DNA from: a virus
Direction: 5' to 3' (one strand)
IMG/VR virus record: IMGVR_UViG_3300044984_001489
Location: 1 to 49,563 of that record
Length of the DNA: 49,563 bases
Shown in pieces: positions 37,773 through 46,802 of this stretch. Every line of letters starts with the position of its first letter. Position 1 is the stretch's first letter. A program made the position numbers and the translations under genes. The notes beneath the pieces are model-generated. The model worked only from the letters and a program-made list of their open reading frames with translations. It made no database searches and was not told where the DNA came from.

Positions 37773-40535
37773 CTATTCCTTGATTTTCTTGGCTTGGGAT
37801 ACGCGCTCTCTAAGTATCTGTCTCGCACGCGGGGAAAGGTTTGCGTACGCATCAGACTCATAAATCTTTTCGTTTGTTAATGGGTTGGTGTACATATTCT
37901 GACCCGGAGCCCTGCCGTGTAGCAGAGCGCTCATACCGGCCTCTCTGACTTTCGGCATAACCACCTCGCCATCTCTAGGTGTTTCATTACCTAGCAAGTG
38001 GCGACCTTCTTTGTCAAAAAGCGAATCAACAGCGTAGTTGTCCATAATCTCCGACAGATGCGCTGAAGACGACATACCGTCGGCGCGAACAAACTTACCT
38101 GCGTATTTCTGCAAGTTCGCGTACTTGGTGTTGTACGCAGGGTCTTTCGGGTCACCCGCAAGGCTCTTTATCATGTCGTCAAGGCGATTTTGGTGGTCCT
38201 TACCCTCAGCAGCCTTGGCTGCCGCGACAGTGTTGCCCTGCATCTGGCGTGTATCCCGCTCATGTTGAGCAAGCGTGGCTTGCTGGTATGGCGTGATGGC
38301 GTTCTTCGACAAGTTGGCGTCATCGGTGTTGAACTGAGCTAGTCCGCGCTGGGCAGCTGCGACGTACTGCGGAGCAAGGTTCGGGTCAGATACATCTTTT
38401 GTGAACCTGTCCTTCTGCATCTCCCGTAGCTGAGCCTTCATAGCCCCAACACGACCGTCGTCCCAGTTGCCGTAGATGTCCTTCTTAGCACCTGAAGCAG
38501 CCATGCGGGCGTCAGTGGCACGGTCAGCGTCTGAAATGCCAAGGATGGCGGCTTGCCCACCCTTCAAACCAGTCACTGTGTTGTACCCGGCTTTTGCGTA
38601 CACGTCGGCAGCGCCTCGTGCGTTGTCAAAGCGCTCGTAGCCGTTCATACCGCCGACGCGTAGGTCAGGTGATCCGTCGGCATTAAGAGCTGTGCCTTTA
38701 CCGTAGTTTGGTTTTGCAACGTCACCTGTGCGTTTTTCGTAGGCTGCAAGCTCTTTTGCGTCACGCTTCGCCGTCGAACCAACTGCATCTTTCAGATCAG
38801 GGCGAATGTTCACACCTTTACCAGAGCTGTCATAGCCGTCAGATACGATCTTGGCATTGGCATCAATGGTCTTTAGCTGATCTTTTGTGCGGAACGTGCC
38901 CTCTTGCAGCTCTCGCGCTCCGGTTGGTGTCATCTTGCGCAACCAGTCAGGCGTTTCACCGCTTGACTCTCCTTTGAATAGAGAGCCTTCGGCGGAGCTG
39001 GTCTTAGGTACGTTGACACCCGGAATCTTGTCGCGGATAGCGTCACGGTACATCTGGTTAACCGCACCCGTCGTCTTACCGCGCGTCTCGTCGCTGATGA
39101 TGCCAGCTTTGTTTGCCGCCCAAATAGGCAGAGTAGCTGCGCCGTCAACGAAGGAGGTGGCAATGTCGGCGGCAACGACGGGGAACCCTGTTGCTGCGCG
39201 CCGTAATGGGCTAGCGCCGTTGTTCTCATCCAGTGTTATCGGATTACGACCGGCTGAAACGGCTGATTCAGCTAGGGTAAACGCGTTTGAAGCTTTCGCA
39301 ACTCCCCGCGCCAACCCTTTAACCGAGTCTGGGATAATCGGTCCGCGCGGTTGTGCTGGCGGAGTACCTGCTGGGGTCATTGTTGGTTGGGTTACAGGCA
39401 CAACATCCGTTACGTTTGAAATGGGTGCTGATAGTCTAGCCTGTGCCCCACCAGCACGTCCCGTACCGCCGCCGTCACCTTGGCGACCTATGAAGTCAGC
39501 CCCCGTGTTTGATCCGCGAGCACCTGATTGAATGTACTCACCCTCAAGCGCTGGCTGTGGAATGTTTGCTCGCGCACGAGCTGCGTTCTTGAGCGACTCG
39601 TTGATTGCAAAGTCCTTACCTCTCTCGCCCAGCGGTGCGGTAGAAGGGTGTTTGAAGGCTTCAGCAAGCTGTGCCTGACCAATTTCAGGTGTTGTCACAG
39701 GCTGCACGTTTGCCTTGAGACTTGCCTTATCGTAATGCTGAAATTCAGGCTCTTGGGCTGCGAGGGCGAGCTCGTTGAGTAGAAACTCGGGTGTAAACCC
39801 CTTTGACGCGTGAACCGTTTCCTGACCATCACGCAGCCCACGCTGCGGAGATTTGCCGTTGGTCTGCTCGATCAGCTCAGCTACGGCGTCCGGTCCACCC
39901 ATGGCGAGCACAGTGGCCGCTGGCAGCACAGCCTCGCCGTCTGAGAGCTTGGCGTCGACCTTGTCCTCGCGCGGCCCACCGGGGCCGTGGACGATGCCCG
40001 GCCCTTCGTGCGGCACCTCACCGTCGGCGAAGCCTGCGGCCTTGTTGAGCTGCGCCGCGCGGTCGCGTAGCGCTCCGTAGGCACCGGCGAGACCCTGCTG
40101 CTTCGGTTGAGGCGCAGGTGCTTGCTGCTGAGGCGCTTCGTGCTTAGGCTCTGGCTGGCTCGTTGACGACACGCCGTACTTGGCCGACATGCGTGCCAAG
40201 AGTTGCTCAGAGGTCTCAGGCACCATACCGTCGGCGAAGCCCTCAGCAACCCGTCCTCTGAAGTAGGTGTCGCGGTCACTTTCACTCATACCCTCCACAG
40301 CGCTGAGCTTGGCGTGTCCATACTCGACACCTTTTAACGCAGCGCCAGCTGGCGTTAGAGGCGTTGCTGGCGCTGCGGCAAAGGGTTGTGATACTGCTGG
40401 TGCGCTGGGGGTGTAGCTAGCCATGCGCTCATCAAATCTACCCAGCATCGCCTTCTCACCATCGGTAGGTACATACCCAGTAGCGGCGTGCAAAAGGCCA
40501 CGTTTGTTTGCAAAGCTTTTTTGAATGTTGTTCAT
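37773..40535 (-). CDS. 920-aa internal virion protein
   Basis: Pro/Gln/Ala-rich N-terminal part (~40-150), then GIVHGPGGPREDKVDAKLSDGEAVLPAATVLAMGGPDAV at ~185-225. This is a version of the DxVpA-LSdGE-vlpA motif common in phage virion/internal proteins. The rest is helical and charged with many tRNA-like TDARMAASGA repeats. Lies between two large structural genes and likely travels with DNA or forms the inner core. ATG 40535 has GAGG upstream within the ACTCTGA copy 8. Confidence 0.65.
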   Translation of the reverse strand: MNNIQKSFANKRGLLHAATGYVPTDGEKAMLGRFDERMASYTPSAPAVSQPFAAAPATPLTPAGAALKGVEYGHAKLSAVEGMSESDRDTYFRGRVAEGFADGMVPETSEQLLARMSAKYGVSSTSQPEPKHEAPQQQAPAPQPKQQGLAGAYGALRDRAAQLNKAAGFADGEVPHEGPGIVHGPGGPREDKVDAKLSDGEAVLPAATVLAMGGPDAVAELIEQTNGKSPQRGLRDGQETVHASKGFTPEFLLNELALAAQEPEFQHYDKASLKANVQPVTTPEIGQAQLAEAFKHPSTAPLGERGKDFAINESLKNAARARANIPQPALEGEYIQSGARGSNTGADFIGRQGDGGGTGRAGGAQARLSAPISNVTDVVPVTQPTMTPAGTPPAQPRGPIIPDSVKGLARGVAKASNAFTLAESAVSAGRNPITLDENNGASPLRRAATGFPVVAADIATSFVDGAATLPIWAANKAGIISDETRGKTTGAVNQMYRDAIRDKIPGVNVPKTSSAEGSLFKGESSGETPDWLRKMTPTGARELQEGTFRTKDQLKTIDANAKIVSDGYDSSGKGVNIRPDLKDAVGSTAKRDAKELAAYEKRTGDVAKPNYGKGTALNADGSPDLRVGGMNGYERFDNARGAADVYAKAGYNTVTGLKGGQAAILGISDADRATDARMAASGAKKDIYGNWDDGRVGAMKAQLREMQKDRFTKDVSDPNLAPQYVAAAQRGLAQFNTDDANLSKNAITPYQQATLAQHERDTRQMQGNTVAAAKAAEGKDHQNRLDDMIKSLAGDPKDPAYNTKYANLQKYAGKFVRADGMSSSAHLSEIMDNYAVDSLFDKEGRHLLGNETPRDGEVVMPKVREAGMSALLHGRAPGQNMYTNPLTNEKIYESDAYANLSPRARQILRERVSQAKKIKE

Positions 40536-40544
40536 AAGAGCGCC

Positions 40545-40561
40545 TCAGAGTTTGTCAGATT
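40545..40561 (-). repeat. ACTCTGA direct-repeat motif, copy 8
   Basis: AATCTGACAAACTCTGA just before the 920-aa gene. TATAAT directly precedes it on the minus strand with a weak TTACAA 15 bp further up, so an internal late promoter is possible. Confidence 0.6.
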
Positions 40562-40566
40562 ATAAA

Positions 40567-42498
40567 TCATAGGTTGTAGTTGTAATTCGTGTTGTTGCCC
40601 TTGCTTTCGCTCCACGAATGCTGCTGACTTGCGCTCTGATTCATGGTGTCAGCCATGTTACCTGCCCCTGAGACACTCGCACTCATGTGTAGCGCCGACA
40701 TAGCCCCTGCGGCGAGCTGCGAGGTGTATCCGCCAGCAGCTGTCAACCCAGCTTGTGCAATTTTGGCTGTCTCAAGCGCTTGGTGTAAATCAACCTCGTA
40801 TTTTTTCAGAGAGAGCTCTGTGGTGAATTTATTTGCCTGAAGCGTAATGTCAGCCGTTTTGATAGCCATGTCGCTGTTGGCTTTCGCACCCTCAACCTCG
40901 GCTCTAAACGCATCGACCTCGCTGCGGAATGCGTTTGTCTGAAACTCAGCGATTTTTACCTGCCCGTCAAGCAAAGCTTTCTTCGCAACGGCCCGTGTTT
41001 CAAACTCCGATATTTGCGCTTTGGCCACTTCAATTTTTGCCTGTATGCTCTTGTTCTTAGCCTCAGTCTTTGCCGAATACGCCTGTACTGTGGCTGCATA
41101 GGCGCCCACCTGTGAGTTGTACACAGCTACTTTTGACGATTCGCCTTCAACCTGTGCCTTGTAGATGTCGACCGTTGCCTTCTGGGCGTTTATCTTTTCA
41201 GCAAAAGCCTGAACGTCCGTGCGATAGGCTTCAAACTGCGACTTGATTACTTCTGAGCGAACTTGGGCGCCTGACAAAACAGCTTTGTAAATTTCAACTT
41301 GAGAGAGCAAGCCCTGCATCTTCGCACTGTACACCTTGACCGTTTGTTCATTGAGCTGGCCTATTGCCTGCTGTGCCTCAACGGCGGCTTTGAACGCTTG
41401 CACTTTGGCAAGGATGCCTTCCAGCTTTGTTTTGTACACAGTAGCCAGTGTTTGAAAACCTTGGTTCTGTGCGTTAAAGAGCTGTACGTGCATGTCAAAT
41501 ATTTTGATCTGGCTTTCAGCGTAATATTTGGCTACTTCAAACGTGCGCTTGGCCGAGTTCTCAAAGAGGTTCATCGTCAGCCCTTCGAGAGCAATACCTT
41601 TCTCAACAGCAACGCGAAGGTTCTCGATTTCAAACTTACTGGCTTCCACCAAAATGTCACGGTTAATCTCCGCTGCTTTAAGGCGGTTCTGTTCATTGAT
41701 GACGTTAACCTGCTTAACCAACGCGCCGGGCGGTAAACTGAAGTTTTTTGCAGCAAATGTGTCGAAAGCTTCCGACACAGCTTTGGCGCTTCCTTGGTCC
41801 TCCCTCTGCCGAGCACGATCAAACAGCGCCTGTTCGATCTCTTTAGGCAGACCTGTTCCACCAGCGAGCATCTCACTCACCCGAGCCTGCACTTCATCCA
41901 AGTTTTGAGATGCGTAAACAGGCTCAGTCCAGTTGATCAGCGGGTTCGGTACTGGGAAATTGAAACTGGGTGGGGTTTCATTAAACGGCGGAAGGTCTTG
42001 GAATTCAAACTCCGGGATGGAAATGGGTAGCATCTCCCCAATTTCAGGTAGTGTCAAAACAGGCGCATCGGCTATGTCCACAGTCGTGTCTATAGCAGGA
42101 CGCTCCGGGGCGGTCTGCGTTTGAATCGACGGTGCTTGTGGAAAAGATAGCACTGGGGCCGCGCCAAGCCCGTAGTTAAAGCCTTCAATACTTGTGTCAA
42201 GACTATTTAACGCTGTTGACAACGCATCGAGTTCGATAGGTGTCGGCTTATCAAACGCAGGTACTTTCAGAACATTCTTAATCTCTGTGGCTTTTAACTC
42301 AGTCCCCTTCTCCATTTTTTCTGGAGGGGCCGGGGTTGTCAATTCTATGGAGCCTAACTTGCTAATGATGCCGTCTAGTTGACCCTGCATCGAATCGCCA
42401 AAGCTGCCAATTTCTCCGATATTGGTGTTTATTAGAGCAAGCGCTGTGTTAAACGCTTCATTTGCAGCTGACTTTGCTGGTTCCCAACCCATGATCAA
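40567..42498 (-). CDS. 643-aa coiled-coil virion protein
   Basis: Residues ~55-190 are Pro-rich with repeated P-x-L/P-x-F segments (APVLTLPEIGEMLPISIPEFEFQDLPPFNETPP). Residues ~200-560 form a very long helical coil rich in Ala, Gln, Lys and Glu (QAFKAAVEAQQAIGQ, VEIYKAVLSGAQVRSEVIKSQFEAYRTDVQAFAEK). Ser/Asn/Gly tail. Fits a structural core, stalk or ejection component. Overlaps the next upstream gene by ATGA. Confidence 0.65.
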   Translation of the reverse strand: MIMGWEPAKSAANEAFNTALALINTNIGEIGSFGDSMQGQLDGIISKLGSIELTTPAPPEKMEKGTELKATEIKNVLKVPAFDKPTPIELDALSTALNSLDTSIEGFNYGLGAAPVLSFPQAPSIQTQTAPERPAIDTTVDIADAPVLTLPEIGEMLPISIPEFEFQDLPPFNETPPSFNFPVPNPLINWTEPVYASQNLDEVQARVSEMLAGGTGLPKEIEQALFDRARQREDQGSAKAVSEAFDTFAAKNFSLPPGALVKQVNVINEQNRLKAAEINRDILVEASKFEIENLRVAVEKGIALEGLTMNLFENSAKRTFEVAKYYAESQIKIFDMHVQLFNAQNQGFQTLATVYKTKLEGILAKVQAFKAAVEAQQAIGQLNEQTVKVYSAKMQGLLSQVEIYKAVLSGAQVRSEVIKSQFEAYRTDVQAFAEKINAQKATVDIYKAQVEGESSKVAVYNSQVGAYAATVQAYSAKTEAKNKSIQAKIEVAKAQISEFETRAVAKKALLDGQVKIAEFQTNAFRSEVDAFRAEVEGAKANSDMAIKTADITLQANKFTTELSLKKYEVDLHQALETAKIAQAGLTAAGGYTSQLAAGAMSALHMSASVSGAGNMADTMNQSASQQHSWSESKGNNTNYNYNL

Positions 42499-43646
42499 AC
42501 CCTCCTTTTTGTAGATTCAACAACTGCCGTCATCTCAAAGGCTTTGAACTTCATACCTGTAGAGGAGAGCCTGAAACTGTAGTACCTGCCGCGCAGACCG
42601 CGACCTAGTGTAAAGCGACCGGTCGTGGATGAGTCAGCTAGCTCAGCAGGTAGCTTGTAGCTGAACTCGACTTTATTACCCGACTGCTCGGTCACCACAT
42701 CAAGCGTGACCTCACTGTCTGACTCATAGCCCAGATATACCCAGCGAGGGGTACCAAGTTGTGACCCGCTTACGTCCATTGATGGGAACTGGGCAATGGC
42801 CGGGACAACCTCGTCTGACCCCACCCCGTCGAGCCTGAACACTCCGTCGCTGCGCGTGCCGTAAAGCACACCCCTGATGATGGCGATGCTTGTAAAGTCG
42901 TAGTTCTCATACCGACTGGTTGCGAAAGCAGCTACGTTCGCCGTCCACGCAGCTCCGGCTGTGCGGCTTAGTTCATCGTAGGCGGTGGCAAACTCAGTGA
43001 CCGTCTGTCTGGCGGCAAGGTGGTGCAGCACGCTGTCTGAAGCGACACCTGTCTCCACAACGCGGTCGTCGCTCAACACTGTCTCGTCAATAGAGTCAGC
43101 TACGGTGGCGGTGTCTTGCACATGCTCAACCCGCCTACCTGTCAGTACAAACTGGTCTGTTCCTGTAACAGTCTCGCTCAGTTTGTCTGAATGGAGGTTG
43201 GTTAACAGGTCTCTGGCAAAGACGCTGTCCGTCAGTTCCTGCTTGGCACCGATGATGTCGACCAAAGTCTCTGTCACCAGCACAGCGTCTTCGCTAACCG
43301 CCAGTGATGTGACACTCGTGCTGTCTGACGCTGTTGCGCTGTCGCCAAACTCAGTAACGTGCTCGACCAGCAGACTATCGCCAGCTACAGCGAGGTCGGT
43401 TATCAGGTTGCTTGGCAGGTACGTCGCAACAAACTCATCAGTAGCCACGACGGTGTCGAAGCTTGACGTGATTGTGTGTTGCGTCAGTTCGTCAGTGGCC
43501 TGAGCCCCGTCGCTGAATAGTAGATTGACCACAAGGAACAAGCTTGCTGTTGCCGTAGCGGCCTCTTGGATACGCTCGCCCCAACCGGCTGTGTAGGTCT
43601 CTGTCGCTATAGCCGACGAGACTTCGTCGTCGCGATAATCACTCAT
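42495..43646 (-). CDS. 383-aa tail protein with degenerate D/T-rich repeats
   Basis: Residues ~20-230 contain irregular repeats built on D-x-x-x-x-x-D and T/V/S-rich strands (DTVVATDEFV, DSATASDSTSV, DTATVADSIDE, GVASDSVLHH), suggesting a fibrous beta or coiled repeat. The C-terminal ~150 residues look like a beta-sandwich (RWVYLGYESDSEVTLDVVTEQSGNKVEFSYKLP). Likely tail or fibre-shaft component. Overlaps the 859-aa gene by 8 bases. Confidence 0.6.
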   Translation of the reverse strand: MSDYRDDEVSSAIATETYTAGWGERIQEAATATASLFLVVNLLFSDGAQATDELTQHTITSSFDTVVATDEFVATYLPSNLITDLAVAGDSLLVEHVTEFGDSATASDSTSVTSLAVSEDAVLVTETLVDIIGAKQELTDSVFARDLLTNLHSDKLSETVTGTDQFVLTGRRVEHVQDTATVADSIDETVLSDDRVVETGVASDSVLHHLAARQTVTEFATAYDELSRTAGAAWTANVAAFATSRYENYDFTSIAIIRGVLYGTRSDGVFRLDGVGSDEVVPAIAQFPSMDVSGSQLGTPRWVYLGYESDSEVTLDVVTEQSGNKVEFSYKLPAELADSSTTGRFTLGRGLRGRYYSFRLSSTGMKFKAFEMTAVVESTKRRV

Positions 43647-46218
43647 TGATGACTCCTATAAAGTAGTGGCGACTGTCTTCTGTATTGAAGCGCGTGGCGC
43701 CAACAACCACCGTGTTTCCCGGCTCAGACCCTCTTGCAAACACCTTCGTCCCCATCAAGTTTTTGTGACCAGTAAACATGTACGTGAGGGTTACGCCTGC
43801 AAATACGTAGGGGGTGGCTGCGTAGAAAGTATCCGAGGCGGGTTCAGGTAACTTAGCAATAGTTGGCGCATAACTTAGTTCAAAGTCTCCACTGCTAACT
43901 ATTTGGTTCGGGTCGAAGGTTGACTCAAAACCGGGCTGCATATCAACCCATAGAGCAACGTCGTGTGACGCAGGGCCTGTGTTATTGGCATAATAAATAT
44001 CAGTTACGTTCTCGCCAACATTAGCCCATGGACCTTGGTCAAGTTCTGACGGCCATTCCATAATAAAACCTTTTGCGCTACCCGCAGCCGGATTGTAAAA
44101 CTGTTGATAAACCTGAACCGTGTAGTCGTCCCATAGTTTTGGAACACCGAAGGTGTCTAGGCTAATGGCCCCTATCCAGAAATGGTCCCCGGTTGCAAAA
44201 ATCCTGTAGCTGTATGGGTCTGACAAAAGAGTCCCCGCCCAAGTGGTCGTTGTGTAGCTTTTAAGCTTGTGGCTGTGCGAACCATGGGCGCACCCATCCC
44301 TTGTGTAAAATGGGACGCAAACACCTACTTTTTTATTAAAGCCTTCCGTAACCTCGGTAACCACCCTTTCTCTAAAATCGTGAAACCGAACAAGCCCCCC
44401 ATCTGGCCACGACCCCGGTATTTGCCCGTAATATGGAAAAACTTTTTTGTGCCAAGCTTTTCGCGTTTCTTTAAAATAACTAGGTGTTTTCCATTCACGC
44501 GCGTCAAAATCTGAGGTGTAAAAATTACCCCACACTTCGGCGTCGCCCTCACCCCATTCAGTTGTTTTGTTTGCAATAAGACGCACGTCCTCCTCTGTTA
44601 TTGGAGTGCGGCTTGAAGGTACTTTTCTCGGGTCGTATGTGAAGTGAATGTGCTTTAGATCATCCCCAACAAAATAAGCGTAAACAACTGTGTCAAATGT
44701 TTTTTCTGCATCTGTAAATTCTTTTTTTGGATCAGGATGTGGTGAAAAATCATGTGAGTAGCAACTGCGGTCTTTACCTAATGTCATGGGTAGTTTAAAA
44801 GGCCCACCCCACCCCCAGACGCGCCCTTCGCTCGTCTTAACCAAAGTGGCTGAACAACTGGCTATTGGCGGTGCGGTAGCTTCATCCCAGTAAGCGGCCT
44901 CCGCCGCTGGGTTCTGCCCACCTTGTAGAGCTGCTTGTACGTAGGGTTCAATCCTAGCGGCAAGCTCACCGGGCATGCGCCCTATTTTATATTTGGCGGC
45001 TCTCCCTGAGTTGCCATACAGCTTTGGCAACACCTCTGAAAAATAAAGTTCAGCGCCTTCTGGTAAATCAACCTTGGCCGATGACGCTGTGATCGCACCC
45101 AGTTTAAAACGCATCGAGAATACAGCTGCCTGCTGCATCGTTGTCGGGCCGTAGTTATAGCCCGAGTTGACCGCCTCGTTCCCAGTTTCGGAAAACGACC
45201 AACCCAGCGTTGTCCCTGCGAACGGAAGCCACTGATAAAACTCACCCATGTCGCATAACCGCGTTACTACACCGGCTCGTTCCCAGTCAGTCCAGTTATC
45301 AGGGAAACCTTCACCTGAAGGCATGCCTCCAAAAAGATCGAGTATTTCGAGTATTTCTGTGTCGTTAACCTTTTCAATGTAGTCGCGGAAGGCTTTAGTT
45401 TGCGACGCAGGTATCATCGGTAGCGGCATGGCTAGCGCCCCGTAGATTTCGCTTAACCAGACCAGCCAAGGGGTTTTGTCGTCGCCAAACAAAACACCGT
45501 TACCTGTAAAAAACTTGTAGTCAAACTGTATTTTTCCGTCTTTAGGTGGACGACCTAGACACCCGTGAGGCTTGAATTTTCCAATCTCAAGCTCGATTGC
45601 CGCCTTCACGCTGTCGGGTATAAACAGGTTGTTCTTTTTGTTGGTGTTTTGTTTTCCGTAACCTGCGACTATCTGCACAACCTTGCCCATCAAACCTGAA
45701 AACCACGTTGGGTAAAGGTCGCGGTACTGCGTCCATACCATGTCGTATGACTGTTCCGGTAAAAACTCGTCGTGAATGTTGTTGTATGGAACTTCAAACT
45801 TGCCTGTGGTGATGCGGGTCTCAGAGCTTATCTTGTCGTCGTTGTACCCGGCGAGCCGTCTCTGTGTTTGCGTTGATATTTCAACAGTTAAACCTTCACC
45901 CGGTGCACAAATACCGTGCAGCACTTGCCCTGAGTACATTAGAGGCACGCTCAGGTGTACGTGCGGGTCGTCCTCGTCACCTTCTTCATCATGATAAGCG
46001 GGTGGCTTATTACGTATGGCGATTACTTTTGTAACCCCGCCAATGTTGTACGCCTTCAAATACCCAGTTTCTGTTTTTAGATAACCGTGTGCGGCTAAGT
46101 TACCGCTGAGAGCCTTTCGACCCTCAACGATATTTGCCAGCTTGGCACCAAGTGCTATCTCATGCTTGGTGGGTGCGCCGTCAGACGCATCGCCTGTATG
46201 GATAGCAAATGGTTGCAT
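43639..46218 (-). CDS. 859-aa putative tail/virion protein
   Basis: Large mixed beta protein, aromatic-rich (YPTWFSGLMGKVVQIVAGYGKQN, WSFSETGNEAVNSGYNYGPTT, WGWGGPFKLPMTLGKDRSCYSHDFSPHPDPKKEF). No enzyme motif recognised. Sequence AT-richer than the rest of the late genes between ~44.3 and 44.8 kb. Location among tail genes suggests tail or adsorption apparatus. ATG 46218 abuts the preceding gene's stop. Confidence 0.6.
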   Translation of the reverse strand: MQPFAIHTGDASDGAPTKHEIALGAKLANIVEGRKALSGNLAAHGYLKTETGYLKAYNIGGVTKVIAIRNKPPAYHDEEGDEDDPHVHLSVPLMYSGQVLHGICAPGEGLTVEISTQTQRRLAGYNDDKISSETRITTGKFEVPYNNIHDEFLPEQSYDMVWTQYRDLYPTWFSGLMGKVVQIVAGYGKQNTNKKNNLFIPDSVKAAIELEIGKFKPHGCLGRPPKDGKIQFDYKFFTGNGVLFGDDKTPWLVWLSEIYGALAMPLPMIPASQTKAFRDYIEKVNDTEILEILDLFGGMPSGEGFPDNWTDWERAGVVTRLCDMGEFYQWLPFAGTTLGWSFSETGNEAVNSGYNYGPTTMQQAAVFSMRFKLGAITASSAKVDLPEGAELYFSEVLPKLYGNSGRAAKYKIGRMPGELAARIEPYVQAALQGGQNPAAEAAYWDEATAPPIASCSATLVKTSEGRVWGWGGPFKLPMTLGKDRSCYSHDFSPHPDPKKEFTDAEKTFDTVVYAYFVGDDLKHIHFTYDPRKVPSSRTPITEEDVRLIANKTTEWGEGDAEVWGNFYTSDFDAREWKTPSYFKETRKAWHKKVFPYYGQIPGSWPDGGLVRFHDFRERVVTEVTEGFNKKVGVCVPFYTRDGCAHGSHSHKLKSYTTTTWAGTLLSDPYSYRIFATGDHFWIGAISLDTFGVPKLWDDYTVQVYQQFYNPAAGSAKGFIMEWPSELDQGPWANVGENVTDIYYANNTGPASHDVALWVDMQPGFESTFDPNQIVSSGDFELSYAPTIAKLPEPASDTFYAATPYVFAGVTLTYMFTGHKNLMGTKVFARGSEPGNTVVVGATRFNTEDSRHYFIGVINE

Positions 46219-46793
46219 TACACGCTCAAGGTAACGCGATAGCCAAGATCGTAAGTCTCACCGTTGTACATGGTGCGGGTGGCGGCGTAGCGAGAAGCTG
46301 AGACCAACACACCTGACGTACCGCCACGCACATTAGACGACAACAGCGCGGCACCGTTGACGTTGATCGAGCTGGCGGTGACGATGGTGAAGCGAGCTGC
46401 ACCTGCAAAGTTGTCAATGACACCTGCTGCGGCAGTGGCCGGTACCCACGCAGGACGAGTCACTTCACTGAAGCCTTCGGTCAAGCTGACGATCTCAGCG
46501 GCTGTGGCAGCAAACGAAGCTGCCGTCCAGTTTGCAGCGGGGCTGACAGCACTAGCGTACAAGGCCATGTAATACCCGGCAGGCTTGGCGGTTGCTCCCA
46601 GCGCCACGTTGAGCAGGTGTGTCAGACCTTCGGTGGTGATCAAGTTCTTGTCGATGGTGACCTCGCCACCGTTGACACTGTGGTGGTACTCGCCAGAAGC
46701 AAGCACACCCTGTTTAGGAAAGTAGAGACCTTCGGTGGTTACGTCGAAGATTTCGTCACGGATGGCGCCAGCAAGTTCTTTATTAAGAGTCAT
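46218..46793 (-). CDS. 191-aa tail-region structural protein
   Basis: Beta-rich, Ala/Thr/Val-rich (GLTHLLNVALGATAKPAGYYMALYASAVSPAANWTAASFAATAAEIVSLTEGFSEVTRP). N-terminal LAGAIRDEIFDVTTEGLYFPKQ. Pattern recalls small phage virion decoration or tail proteins of the KPAGYY-type. One base shared with the 859-aa gene. Function inferred from context. Confidence 0.6.
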   Translation of the reverse strand: MTLNKELAGAIRDEIFDVTTEGLYFPKQGVLASGEYHHSVNGGEVTIDKNLITTEGLTHLLNVALGATAKPAGYYMALYASAVSPAANWTAASFAATAAEIVSLTEGFSEVTRPAWVPATAAAGVIDNFAGAARFTIVTASSINVNGAALLSSNVRGGTSGVLVSASRYAATRTMYNGETYDLGYRVTLSV

Positions 46794-46802
46794 AGCAGTT
46801 CC